In this document: one piece after another, positions 1 to 8,360 of the stretch | How positions within the stretch are numbered: the first letter of the stretch is position 1 | Layout: each line of letters begins with the position of its first letter | Source of the DNA: a bacterium | Lineage (GTDB): Bacteria; CAIWAD01 | Assembly (NCBI GenBank): GCA_030685015.1 | Contig: JAUXWS010000087.1 | Coordinates: 62,001-126,000, forward strand | Length of the DNA stretch: 64,000 bases | Direction of reading: 5' to 3' | Translations under genes and position numbers: made by a program | Notes under the pieces: generated by a model | What the model was told of the DNA's origin: nothing | The model's input: only the letters and a program-made list of their open reading frames with translations | Database searches by the model: none

Positions 1-89
1 TCGCCTTTCAATACGCCGATCGACCGGCCGAGCTGGTGCGCCAGCAGGCGGCCTTTGAAGCCTACCTGAGCTGGAAGGAGGCCCGCTGA
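1..89 (+). CDS. 2-oxoacid (pyruvate) dehydrogenase E1 alpha subunit, C-terminal end only
   Basis: Only the last 28 codons lie in the window, read in the frame that ends with TGA at 87-89. The visible tail is rich in Ala, Glu and Arg and ends in EAYLSWKEAR. The stop overlaps the ATG of the E1 beta gene (TGATG), which is the arrangement expected for translationally coupled E1 alpha and E1 beta subunits. The identity rests on position directly before E1 beta, E2 and E3, since no diagnostic motif is visible in so short a piece. Confidence 0.6.
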   Translation, partial: AFQYADRPAELVRQQAAFEAYLSWKEAR

Positions 90-1072
90 TGCCCGCCATG
101 AACCTGGTCCAGGCCATCCAATCGGCCCTGGATTTCAAGCTGCAGGACGACGGGCGGGTGCTGGTCTTCGGCGAGGACGCCGGGCACGAGGGCGGCGTCT
201 TCCGCGTGACCCAAGGATTGCAAGCCAAGTACGGCGAGCGTCGCGTCTTCGACACGCCGCTGGCCGAGTCCGTCATCATGGGCGCCGGGCTGGGCATGGC
301 CGTGGCCGGGCTGCGGCCGGTGATGGAGATCCAGTTCTGCGGGTTCATCTACCCCGCCATGAACCAGCTGGTGACCCATGTGGCCCGCATGCGCAACCGC
401 AGCCGCGGCGTTTTCACAGCGCCCCTCACCATCCGCCTGCCCTACGGCGGAGGCATCCAGGCCCTCGAGCTGCACAGCGAGAGCATGGAGGCCATGATGG
501 CCCACATCCCCGGGCTCAAGGTGGTCATCCCCTCCACCCCCTACGACGCCAAGGGCCTGCTCATCAGCGCCATCGAGTGCGAGGATCCCGTCCTCTTCAT
601 GGAGCCGAAAAAGGTCTACCGGGCCTTCCGGCAGGAGGTGCCGGAGGAGCCCTACCGCATTCCCCTGGGCAAGGCCAGCCTGGTGCAGGCCGGGGAGCGC
701 GTCACGCTTGTCGCCTACGGGGCCATGATGCGCGTGGCGCGCCAGGCGGTGGAGCTGGCGGCGAAGGAGGGCCTTTCGGTGGAGTTGATCGACCTGCGCT
801 CCATCTACCCGCTGGACACCGAAACCGTGCTCGAATCGGTGCGCAAGACCGGCCGCCTGGCCATCCTGCATGAGGGCCCCATGTCCTTCGGCGTGGCGGC
901 GGAACTGGTCGCCCGCGTCAACGAGGAGGCCCTGCTCTGGCTGGAGGCGCCGCCCCGCCGCATCTGCGGGTTCGACACGATCATGCCGCTGCCCATGGGC
1001 GAGCACCATTACATGCCGACGCCGGAGCGGGTCCTATACGAGCTGATCCAGCTCCACAGCTTTCCGGAGTGA
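89..1072 (+). CDS. pdhB: Pyruvate dehydrogenase E1 component, beta subunit
   Basis: 327 aa, full length for the family. With the alpha subunit it forms the thiamine-diphosphate enzyme that decarboxylates pyruvate (or a branched 2-oxoacid) and acylates the lipoyl group of E2. Family landmarks seen are VLVFGEDAG, RVFDTPLAES, the EIQFCGF strand, LPYGGGIQALELHSES and VVIPSTPYDAKGLL; the last is a signature of the heterotetrameric Gram-positive-type PdhB. It starts with an ATG overlapping the E1 alpha stop, and its own stop lies just before the E2 ATG, so the subunits form one operon. Discrimination from branched-chain BkdAB is by overall resemblance only. Confidence 0.9.
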   Translation: MPAMNLVQAIQSALDFKLQDDGRVLVFGEDAGHEGGVFRVTQGLQAKYGERRVFDTPLAESVIMGAGLGMAVAGLRPVMEIQFCGFIYPAMNQLVTHVARMRNRSRGVFTAPLTIRLPYGGGIQALELHSESMEAMMAHIPGLKVVIPSTPYDAKGLLISAIECEDPVLFMEPKKVYRAFRQEVPEEPYRIPLGKASLVQAGERVTLVAYGAMMRVARQAVELAAKEGLSVELIDLRSIYPLDTETVLESVRKTGRLAILHEGPMSFGVAAELVARVNEEALLWLEAPPRRICGFDTIMPLPMGEHHYMPTPERVLYELIQLHSFPE

Positions 1073-1074
1073 CC

Positions 1075-2367
1075 ATGGCCTACGTGTTCCATTTCCCCGA
1101 CCTGGGCGAGGGCCTGACCGAGGGCAAGCTGCTGCAGTGGTACGTGCAGGAGGGCGCCCAGGTGAAGGAGGGCGACCTCATCGCCAAGGTGGAGACGGAC
1201 AAGGTGGTGGCGGACATCCCGGTGCCACGCTCCGGCCGGGTGAGGAAATTGCACGGCCGGCCCGAGGAGATCCTGCTCGTGGGCAATCCGCTCATCGAGC
1301 TGGACACGGAAGGCCAGGCCTCGCCCCTGGCGGCGAAACCCTCCACCGCTGATTCCGCGGCCGGGGAAGCGGGACCGGGCGTGGTGGGCAACATCGAAGT
1401 GGCCACCGGTCCCGAGGTGATGCCCGCCACGGGTGAGGGATTGGCTCCCGCCCCCACGTCCGGAGCAGCCCCCGGGCGCCGCGCGCAGGCCACACCCGTG
1501 GCGCGCCGCATGGCCATGGACCTCCGGGTGGATCTCAACCAGGTGACGGGCAGCGGTCCCCAGGGCCGCGTGATGAAGGCCGACATCCAGCGCGCGTCCC
1601 AGGCTCCCGCCGTCCAGCCGGCGGACGCCCCGACCGCGCCGACGCCCCCCCTGGCGACGGAAACCCGCGGCGGCACGCGGGTGGAGCCGCTCAGCCAGTT
1701 GCGCAAGACGGTGGCGGCGCGCATGGTGCGGTCCAAGTTCAGCGCGCCCCACGCCACCACCTGCGAGGAGGTGGAGGTGGGCGCCCTGGTCGAGCTGCGC
1801 GACTCGCAGCGCCCCCGCTACCAGGCAATGGGCCTGCGCCTCTCCTACATGCCCTTCATCTGCCGGGCCGTGGCGCTGGCCCTGCGCCGCCACCCCAAGC
1901 TCAACAGCCGCCTGGACATGGAGGCGGGAACCGTCACCTGGCACGACTTCGTGCACCTGGGCCTGGCCGTGGACACGCCCGACGGCCTGATCGTGCCGGT
2001 CATCCGGGACGCCGACACGCTCTCCATCCGCGAGCTGGCCATGCGCATCGCCGACCTGGCGGAGCGGGCGCGCACCCGGCAGATCCGCCTGGACGAGCTG
2101 CGGGGCGGCACCTTCACCATCACCAACTACGGCGCCATCGCCGGCATCCACGGCGCCCCCATCATCAACACGCCGGAGTCGGCCATCCTGGGCGTCGGCC
2201 GACTGCGGGAGGTCCCGGTGGTGAAGGCGGGGGCCGTCCTGCCCGGCCATGTGCTGCCCTTGTCGCTGGCCGTGGACCACCGCATCATCGACGGCGGCGA
2301 CGCGGCGCGCTTCCTGCGCGAGGTGATGGACCTGCTGGCCGATCCCATCGCCATGCTGATGGACTGA
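1075..2367 (+). CDS. pdhC: Dihydrolipoamide acyltransferase (E2) of the 2-oxoacid dehydrogenase complex
   Basis: 430 aa from ATG 1075; a GTG at 1069 would add two residues and overlap the E1 beta stop. Three parts are visible. An N-terminal lipoyl domain (about 1-77) carries the lipoylated lysine in VETDKVVAD (K43). After an Ala/Pro linker comes a peripheral subunit-binding domain (about 142-180, containing TPVARRMAMD and SGPQGRV). The C-terminal catalytic acyltransferase domain (about 205-430) has the active-site motif DHRIIDGGDAARF near its end. There is a single lipoyl domain. The protein forms the core of the complex and passes the acyl group to CoA. Confidence 0.92.
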   Translation: MAYVFHFPDLGEGLTEGKLLQWYVQEGAQVKEGDLIAKVETDKVVADIPVPRSGRVRKLHGRPEEILLVGNPLIELDTEGQASPLAAKPSTADSAAGEAGPGVVGNIEVATGPEVMPATGEGLAPAPTSGAAPGRRAQATPVARRMAMDLRVDLNQVTGSGPQGRVMKADIQRASQAPAVQPADAPTAPTPPLATETRGGTRVEPLSQLRKTVAARMVRSKFSAPHATTCEEVEVGALVELRDSQRPRYQAMGLRLSYMPFICRAVALALRRHPKLNSRLDMEAGTVTWHDFVHLGLAVDTPDGLIVPVIRDADTLSIRELAMRIADLAERARTRQIRLDELRGGTFTITNYGAIAGIHGAPIINTPESAILGVGRLREVPVVKAGAVLPGHVLPLSLAVDHRIIDGGDAARFLREVMDLLADPIAMLMD

Positions 2368-2452
2368 ACCGGCGGGAGGCGGCTTTGTCGTCCGCCTGCG
2401 ACCGCGACGAGGCCGGGCAACTGGAAATGGACCAAATGAGAGCGGGTGGGAC

Positions 2453-3808
2453 ATGGCAGCCTTCGATTGCGTGATTGTCGGCGGCGGGCCGGGCGGTTAT
2501 GTCGCCGCCATCCGCGCCGCCCAGTTGGGTCTCAAGACCGCGCTGGTCGAGCGCGCCCGGATGGGCGGCCAGTGCCTGAACTGGGGCTGCATCCCATCCA
2601 AGGCGTTGATGGAGAGCGCCAAGCTCTTCGATCGGATCGGCCGGGCCGGGTCCTTTGGCATCGACGGGATCGATCCGGCGGCGCTGCGCTTCAACTGGAG
2701 GAAGGCCTCGGCGCGCAAGGACAAGATCGTCCTCAAACTGGTGCGCGGCGTCGAGTTCCTCATGAAGAAGAGCACGGTCGACGTGGTGCAGGGCGAGGCC
2801 GTCATCGAGGACGCGGGCCGCGTGCGGGTGGACGATCGTTTGCTGGAGACCCGGCACATCCTGCTGGCCACGGGCGCCGTGCCCGACGACAGGGCACTGG
2901 CCAGCCTGCCGGCGTCCCTGGTGGCCACCGTGCCCGCCTTCTTCGCGCGCCAGGACCTGCCGGACGAGATCCTGGTGTGGGGGGCCAACGGCGCCGCCTG
3001 CGAGATCGCCCTCATGCTGCGGCTTTCCGGCCATGCGGTGCGCCTGGCGGCGCCCGACCAGCACCTGCTCGGCTTTCTGGACCACGATCTGCGGGACTAC
3101 GTCCACAAGCGCATGGTGAAGCTGGGCATTCCCCTCCACCTGGGTGTGGCGGCTCCCCATTCACCCGAGGCTGGCCAGCTTTCCATCGAGGGGGAGACCT
3201 TCCCGTGCGGCTTGGTGGTGAACAGCGCCGACCGCCTCCCCGTGGTGCCCCGGTTGGGATCGCTCCACCCCGCCCGGGATGGGCGGGGCTTCCTTGTCGT
3301 GGACGGGCACGGGCGCACCAACGTGCCCGGCCTTTACGCCGCCGGCGACGTGACCGGCCTGCTCTGGGCCCAGGCAGCCAGCGCCCAGGGAACGGCGGCG
3401 GTCAGCCACATGGCGGGCCGAGAACAGCCGGTGGACGTGGCCCGCATCCCGGTCAACCTCTACCTGGATCCCGAGATCGCCGCCGTGGGCATGACGGAGG
3501 AGCAGTTGAAGGAGCTGAATCTGCCCTACCGCAAAGGAGAATTCAGCCTCTCCGTCAACGGCAAGGCCCTGGCCGAGGGCAACACCGAGGGCTTTGTCAA
3601 GGTGCTCGCCACCGAGCCCTACGGCGAGGTGGTGGGCGTGCACGTGGTGGCGGCCAGCGCCACCGACCTGATCAGCGAGGCGGTGGCCCACATGAAGCTG
3701 GAGGCGACGCTGGAGGACGTGGCCGGCGCCATCCATGCCCACCCCACCCTGAGCGAGGCCTTCTGGGAGGCCAGCGTCGACGCCCTGGAGCGCCCCCTGC
3801 ACAAGTGA
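2453..3808 (+). CDS. lpdA: Dihydrolipoamide dehydrogenase (E3)
   Basis: 451 aa flavoprotein that reoxidises the E2 dihydrolipoyl group with NAD. It has the N-terminal FAD motif GGGPGGYVAA, the redox disulfide in GGQCLNWGCIPSK (C41/C46) and the C-terminal His-Glu pair in HAHPTLSEAFWE. It lies 85 bp downstream of E2 with a GAGAGCGGGTGG leader before the ATG. One oddity is the pyridine-nucleotide Rossmann turn, LVWGANGAACEIAL, where GxGxxG is usual; the middle glycine is Asn. The redox motif has Trp where most LpdA have Val (CLNWGC). Confidence 0.9.
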   Translation: MAAFDCVIVGGGPGGYVAAIRAAQLGLKTALVERARMGGQCLNWGCIPSKALMESAKLFDRIGRAGSFGIDGIDPAALRFNWRKASARKDKIVLKLVRGVEFLMKKSTVDVVQGEAVIEDAGRVRVDDRLLETRHILLATGAVPDDRALASLPASLVATVPAFFARQDLPDEILVWGANGAACEIALMLRLSGHAVRLAAPDQHLLGFLDHDLRDYVHKRMVKLGIPLHLGVAAPHSPEAGQLSIEGETFPCGLVVNSADRLPVVPRLGSLHPARDGRGFLVVDGHGRTNVPGLYAAGDVTGLLWAQAASAQGTAAVSHMAGREQPVDVARIPVNLYLDPEIAAVGMTEEQLKELNLPYRKGEFSLSVNGKALAEGNTEGFVKVLATEPYGEVVGVHVVAASATDLISEAVAHMKLEATLEDVAGAIHAHPTLSEAFWEASVDALERPLHK

Positions 3809-3991
3809 TGGTCGGGCCGGCCGGTCCGGCCAGCCCGTCGCGATGAATCCCGCCCGGCGCGGCGGCGCTCAACCGTCCGTCCCTGCCGTCCCGCTCTGCA
3901 GGCGAACGGAGCAGGCCGCGTTCCATGCCCCTGTCCCGCCCATGCTCTACATTGATTGTGTCACTCCCACCAGCCAATGGCGAGGTTCATG

Positions 3992-5008
3992 ATGGAATTC
4001 AAGGAAATCAACCTCGAAGCAGATTGGGGCGAATGGATGGACCGCCTGCGCCAGCGGGCCGGCCACCTGCTGGGCATCGTCCTGCTGCTCGTGCTGGCGC
4101 TCAGTTCCTGGTTCACGGTGGGCCCCGAGGAAGTCGGCGTCGTGCTGCGCTTCGGCGCCTACACGAGAAAGGTGGATCCCGGCCTTCATCTCAAGTTCCC
4201 CTTCGGCATCGAGCAGGTGACGAAGGTGCCTGTCGAGCGGCAGTTGAAGGAGGAGTTCGGCTTCCGCACGGCCAAGGCCGGCGTCAACACACAGTATGCC
4301 AAGGGGGATTTCTCGGGTGAATCCCTCATGATGACGGGCGACCTCAACCTGGCCGATGTGGAGTGGATCATCCAGTACCGGGTGGCCGATCCCTTCAAGT
4401 ACCTCTTCCGCGTGCGGGGACCGCGCGAGACCCTGCGCGACATGACCGAGGCCGTCATGCGGCGGGTGGTGGGCGACCGCAGCGTCAACGAGGTGCTGAC
4501 GGTGGGACGCCAGGAGGTCTGCCTGGCCGTCGAGGAGGAGCTGCAGCTGCTCTGCGTGCAGTACGAGACGGGCATCAAGATCGAACAGGTCGTGCTGCAG
4601 GACGTCAACCCGCCCGATCGCGTCAAGCCCGCCTTCAACGAGGTGAATGAAGCCCAGCAGGAACGCGAGAAGCTGATCAACGAGGCCCGCAGCGAGTACA
4701 ACCGCATCATACCGAGGGCCCGCGGCGAGGCGGAGCAGACCCTGCAGCAGGCCGAGGGCTATGCCATGGACCGCGTCAACCGCTCCCGCGGCGAGGCGAC
4801 CCGCTTCAATTCCCTCTTCACCGAATACCAGCGCGCGCCCGAGGTGACACGGACCCGCATCTACCTGGAGACGATGCGCGACGTGCTGGCCAAAAGCGGG
4901 CGCAAAGTGGTGCTGGACGAGGCGGCCAAGGGCCTGCTACCACTCATGCTCTTTGATGGACAGGCCGCCCCTGCGGCCACAGGGGCCGGCACGGGAGGTG
5001 CACGATGA
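3992..5008 (+). CDS. hflK: SPFH-domain membrane protein HflK
   Basis: 338 aa from ATG 3992, chosen because GCGAGG sits 6 nt upstream; an ATG at 3977 and a TTG at 3956 are also in frame. There is a short cytoplasmic N-terminus, one transmembrane helix (about 26-42), and an SPFH/band-7 domain opening with VGPEEVGVVLRFG. A long charged coiled-coil region follows with repeated RGEA motifs. In known systems HflK and HflC form a large membrane cage around the FtsH protease. The gene is coupled to hflC by an ATGA overlap. The 180 bp between lpdA and this gene may hold its promoter, but I see no clear consensus. Confidence 0.9.
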   Translation: MEFKEINLEADWGEWMDRLRQRAGHLLGIVLLLVLALSSWFTVGPEEVGVVLRFGAYTRKVDPGLHLKFPFGIEQVTKVPVERQLKEEFGFRTAKAGVNTQYAKGDFSGESLMMTGDLNLADVEWIIQYRVADPFKYLFRVRGPRETLRDMTEAVMRRVVGDRSVNEVLTVGRQEVCLAVEEELQLLCVQYETGIKIEQVVLQDVNPPDRVKPAFNEVNEAQQEREKLINEARSEYNRIIPRARGEAEQTLQQAEGYAMDRVNRSRGEATRFNSLFTEYQRAPEVTRTRIYLETMRDVLAKSGRKVVLDEAAKGLLPLMLFDGQAAPAATGAGTGGAR

Positions 5009-5943
5009 AACTGGGCGTCAAGATCGGCATCGCCGCGGCAGGGCTCTTCCTGATCCTGTCGGCGATCTATCAGGTCAACGAGACGGAGCAGGTCATCATC
5101 ACGCAATTCGGCCGTCCAGTGGGCGGCGCCGTGACCAAGGCCGGCCTCCATCTCAAGGTGCCGCTCATCCAGGAGGTGCATCGCTTCGACAAGCGCTTCA
5201 TGGCCTGGGACGGGGATCCCAACCAGGTGCCGACCCGGGACAAACGGTTCATCTGGATTGACACCTACGCCCGCTGGCGCATCGTCGACCCGCTGCTCTT
5301 CTACCAGCGGCTGCGGGATGAGCGCGGCGCCCACAGCCGCCTGGACGATATCCTGGACGGCGAGGCGCGCACGGCCGTGGCCCGTCACGACCTGGTGGAA
5401 CTGGTGCGCACCACCAATCGCACCCTGATCAGCGCGGAGGACGTGGATTCCCTGGCCGGGGAAGGGGCCGGCCCCATCAACACCGGGCGGCAAGTGATCA
5501 GTGCCGAGATCCTGGCCAATGCCCAGGCGCGGGTCAAGGACCTGGGCATCGAGGTGCTGGACATCCGCTTCAAGCGCATCGGCTATGTGGAGGAAGTGCG
5601 CCAGAAGGTCTACGAGCGCATGATCAGCGAGCGGCGCCGCATCGCCGACCAGTACCGTTCCGAAGGCCAGGGCGAGGCCAGCCGCATCAACGGCGAGCGG
5701 GAGCGCGAGCTGAAGACGATCAGCTCCGAGGCTTACCGCAAGGCCGAGGAGGTGCGGGGCAAAGCCGACGCCGAGGCCACGCGCATTTATGCCGGAGCCT
5801 ACAACCAGAACCAGCAGACCCGGGATTTCTACACCTTCATGCGCACGATGGAGAGCTACCAGGAAAGCTTCAACGGAGAGACGGCGCTCATTCTCTCCAC
5901 TTCGAGCGAGTTCTACCGTTTCCTGTCGAGGGGGGGCCGCTGA
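5005..5943 (+). CDS. hflC: SPFH-domain membrane protein HflC
   Basis: 312 aa. A transmembrane helix (about 5-20) is followed by the band-7 opening NETEQVIITQFGRPVGG, the conserved FDKRFMAWDGDPNQVPTRDK segment and a helical region with GEASRINGERERELK and KADAEATRIYAGAYN. The C-terminus contains FYTFMRTMESYQ, typical of HflC. It is the partner of HflK and is expected to regulate FtsH. The start overlaps the hflK stop by 4 nt, and the next gene begins 3 nt after its stop. Confidence 0.92.
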   Translation: MKLGVKIGIAAAGLFLILSAIYQVNETEQVIITQFGRPVGGAVTKAGLHLKVPLIQEVHRFDKRFMAWDGDPNQVPTRDKRFIWIDTYARWRIVDPLLFYQRLRDERGAHSRLDDILDGEARTAVARHDLVELVRTTNRTLISAEDVDSLAGEGAGPINTGRQVISAEILANAQARVKDLGIEVLDIRFKRIGYVEEVRQKVYERMISERRRIADQYRSEGQGEASRINGERERELKTISSEAYRKAEEVRGKADAEATRIYAGAYNQNQQTRDFYTFMRTMESYQESFNGETALILSTSSEFYRFLSRGGR

Positions 5944-5946
5944 CCG

Positions 5947-6861
5947 GTGGCCTTGGGTGCGATCCAGGCCCATGTGGGCCGCTGTGCCTTCCACCGCCTG
6001 CTCGATTCCGGCAATGGATACCGGCTCGAGCAGTTCGGGGAGGTGTCGGTGGCGCGACCAGACCCCCATGCCCTTTGGTCGCCGCGCCTGCCGCGCGCGG
6101 ATTGGGAAGCGGCGACGGCTTGGTTCCACCGCGAGCAGCGCTTCGGCACCAGCCACTGGGAGCGCCGCGCTCCCCTTCCCCAGCCCTGGCTGGTCCGCCA
6201 TGGCGACCTCGCCTTCGAACTGGCCCTGACCCCTTTCAAACACACGGGCATCTTTCCCGAGCATGAGCCGAGCTGGTCTTGGCTGCAGGAAGGCCTGCGC
6301 GCCTGGCGGGAGCGCCATCCCGGCCGCGCCCCCCGCGTCCTCAACCTCTTCGCCTACACGGGCGCCGCCAGCCTGGCGGCGGCCGCCGCCGGGGCCGAGG
6401 TCTGCCACGTGGACGCCGCGCGGGAGGTGGTGGCCTGGGCACGGCGCAACCAGGCCCATTCCGGCCTGGGCGAGGCGGCCCTGCGCTGGATCACCGACGA
6501 CGCGGGTGATTTCCTGCGCCGCGAGCTGAAGCGCGGCCGCCGCTATGACGGCATCCTGCTGGACCCGCCCGCCTACGGCCGGGACCCCAAAGGCCAGGTC
6601 TTCCGCTTCGAGACGCATGTGGGTCCGTTGTTGGCCGACTGCCGCCGCCTGCTGGGAGACGAGGCGGACTTCCTCCTGGTCCATGCCTACTCCCTGGGCT
6701 ACTCGGCCACTGTCATCGGACAGTTGCTGGCCGCCCACCTGCCGGAGGACGGAATCGAGCTGGGCGAGCTGCGCCTGGATGAGGAGGCCCGTCCGGGGCT
6801 GCCCTCCCGCCAGCTGCCCTGCAGCGTCTTCGCCCGCTGGTCGGCGCGGAGCGGGCGGTGA
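5947..6861 (+). CDS. Class I SAM-dependent methyltransferase (RlmI/RlmK-like)
   Basis: 304 aa with a GTG start at 5947, 3 nt after hflC. The SAM-binding fold is clear: motif I LFAYTGAASLAAAAAGAEV, the acidic residue in CHVDAAREVV, and DDAGDFLRREL. The catalytic-type motif LLDPPAYGR matches the DPPxYGR loop of rRNA cytosine-C5 methyltransferases of the RlmI/YccW family. The N-terminal PUA domain of RlmI is not obvious, so the substrate is uncertain. It overlaps an RNA pseudouridine synthase, which supports an RNA-modification role. Confidence 0.8.
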   Translation: MALGAIQAHVGRCAFHRLLDSGNGYRLEQFGEVSVARPDPHALWSPRLPRADWEAATAWFHREQRFGTSHWERRAPLPQPWLVRHGDLAFELALTPFKHTGIFPEHEPSWSWLQEGLRAWRERHPGRAPRVLNLFAYTGAASLAAAAAGAEVCHVDAAREVVAWARRNQAHSGLGEAALRWITDDAGDFLRRELKRGRRYDGILLDPPAYGRDPKGQVFRFETHVGPLLADCRRLLGDEADFLLVHAYSLGYSATVIGQLLAAHLPEDGIELGELRLDEEARPGLPSRQLPCSVFARWSARSGR

Positions 6862-7601
6862 GTGGACTCGTCCGCCCAGTTCCCGAGCTGGACGGCGACC
6901 AGCCGGTGGGCGTCTGGCCAGGCAGCCCGCCCCGGGTCCTGTGGAGCGACGCCCGGCTCCTGATCCTGGTCAAGCCTTTCAACATGCCGGTGATGGAGGA
7001 TGAGAGCGGCGACCTGGATCTTCTCTCCTGGGGTCGGGCCTGGGTGGAAAGGATTTACCACAAGCCGGGCCGCGCCTGGCTGGGCCTGATCCACCGCCTG
7101 GACCGCCCCGCCGCCGGACTTGTCCTGTTGGCGCGCACCTCGCAGGCCGCCGCCCGGCTTAGCGCCCAGTTCCGCCGCCGCACCGTGGGCAAGGTCTACC
7201 GGGCCTGGCTGCATGGGACCCTCGACCGCGCCGAAGGCCGCCTTGAGCACCGGCTGGCCAAGGAGCGAGACCGCAATTTCGTGCGCCTGGCCGACGCCGG
7301 GGATGCCGCGGGGCGGGAGGCCCGCCTGGCTTATCGCCTGCTGGAGCGCCGCCTCCTGCCCGGCCACGGCCCGGCCACTGAAGTGGAGATCCGCCTTGAG
7401 ACTGGCCGCCCCCACCAGATCCGTGTCCAGTTCGCCGCCCTGGGGCACCCCCTCGTCGGGGACCTCAAGTATGGCGCCGCGTCGCCGCTGCCGGAGGGGC
7501 AGCTGGCCCTCTTCGCGGCCGGGCTGGCGGCGGCCCATCCGGCCGGTGGACGGCGCATGAGCTGGACGGCGCCCCTGCCGGCAAAGTGGGGCTCTTGGTA
7601 G
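6858..7601 (+). CDS. RluA-family RNA pseudouridine synthase
   Basis: 247 aa, GTG start overlapping the previous stop by 4 nt. It contains the catalytic motif IHRLDRPAAGLVLLARTS with the essential aspartate, KVYRAWLHGTL, and the RPHQIRVQFAALGHPLVGDLKY region near the C-terminus. These are the hallmarks of the RluA/RsuA superfamily. There is no N-terminal S4 domain, as in RluA and TruC. It would isomerise uridines in rRNA or tRNA; the target is not predictable from sequence. Confidence 0.87.
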   Translation: MSGLVRPVPELDGDQPVGVWPGSPPRVLWSDARLLILVKPFNMPVMEDESGDLDLLSWGRAWVERIYHKPGRAWLGLIHRLDRPAAGLVLLARTSQAAARLSAQFRRRTVGKVYRAWLHGTLDRAEGRLEHRLAKERDRNFVRLADAGDAAGREARLAYRLLERRLLPGHGPATEVEIRLETGRPHQIRVQFAALGHPLVGDLKYGAASPLPEGQLALFAAGLAAAHPAGGRRMSWTAPLPAKWGSW

Positions 7602-8119
7602 GCGGACGCGGCCCTGCCACCGGAGTGGCGGCTCTCCGCACCCGGCTGGAGACATGCCGGCGCCTGATCGTCCTCTGCGCCCCCGGCCTTTTCCCCGCCA
7701 CCGGTCTCCCGAGCCCCGGCGCGACTATCGTCCTTGAGATGTCCCGCTTCTTCGAGGACGTCCTCCTGGTGGACGAGGAGAGCGGGGCGGCGGCCTGGCA
7801 TGGTCGGCAAGGACTGCTACAAGGAGATGCGGGCAGCCTGGCCAAACGCTTCCTGACCCTGGGGGCGGATCTCTGCCTGGTGGCGGGCGCCCCCTGCCGG
7901 ACCCCGGAAGTGGCGGCCGTGGTGGTGGCGGCCTGGCGGGCCGGCGTGCGGATCGTCGAGCTGGGTCCGGCACCCTCGGAGCTGGCCCCGCTGGCCGGGG
8001 AGCGGGTGGACGGGTCCACGGAGGAGCTGCTGGAGGACCTGTGGGATCGCTTTCTCGGGGATGGGGCGGATCATGCCTTGAACAAAGGGGTGGATCGACT
8101 GGGACGGCACACCCCATAG
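7586..8119 (+). CDS. Shortened sirtuin-like (Sir2-fold) protein lacking the catalytic core
   Basis: 177 aa from GTG 7586, overlapping the pseudouridine synthase by 16 nt; an in-frame GTG at 7625 is an alternative start. Residues 25-45 (CRRLIVLCAPGLFPATGLPS) follow the pattern of the sirtuin NAD loop (hhhhTGAGxSxxSGIPxF). Residues 93-156 (GADLCLVAGAPCRTPEVA, then VRIVELGPAPSELAPLA) follow the C-terminal Rossmann half of NAD-dependent deacylases (ADLxLVVGTSLxVxPAA, then VxINPxPTPLxxLA). The stretch that should hold the catalytic His and the zinc cysteines is missing, replaced by about 45 residues. The frame is intact. It is likely an NAD- or nucleotide-binding relic without deacylase activity; the family call is mine from motif comparison. 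Confidence 0.5.
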   Translation: MGLLVGGRGPATGVAALRTRLETCRRLIVLCAPGLFPATGLPSPGATIVLEMSRFFEDVLLVDEESGAAAWHGRQGLLQGDAGSLAKRFLTLGADLCLVAGAPCRTPEVAAVVVAAWRAGVRIVELGPAPSELAPLAGERVDGSTEELLEDLWDRFLGDGADHALNKGVDRLGRHTP

Positions 8120-8360
8120 GGTCGGGCGTCCGCCCCTGCCCTGTCACCAGGACGACACATCCGGTCGGGGGTGGGTCCTGCAGGTTGCCCCAGCGTCCAG
8201 TCGATCAACGGTGGCGGACTGAATCCTGCGAAAAACACCCCACGGACCGGGAACCTGACCTGGAGCTTTTCCGTTTGGCGGCTCGCTCCCCATGACGCCC
8301 TTCGAAGGGCGGGTGGGGGGAGGTGGGAGGGCGCAAAAAAAAACTGTCTGGATGAGCGCC
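8120..8360. other. Intergenic region between convergent genes
   Basis: The region separates the sirtuin-like gene (plus) from the amidase (minus). It contains a perfect 14-bp palindrome GCCCTTCGAAGGGC at 8297-8310 and a run of nine A at 8335-8343. On the minus strand that run is a T9 tract 18 nt after the amidase stop and could aid termination, although the only stem before it is about 4 bp. I see no gene here. Confidence 0.5.

Noticed and set aside
1009-2454. Long minus-strand open frame opposite the E2 gene
   Set aside because: It is antisense to a clear acyltransferase, rich in His, Gly and Arg, and shows no family resemblance; typical of high-GC antisense frames.
3810-3836. GC-rich GGGCCGGCC/GGCC inverted repeat after lpdA as a terminator
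   Set aside because: There is no T tract; in such GC-rich sequence short GGCC pairings arise by chance.
8297-8310. Palindrome GCCCTTCGAAGGGC as a terminator
   Set aside because: No T tract follows it on either strand at the right distance.
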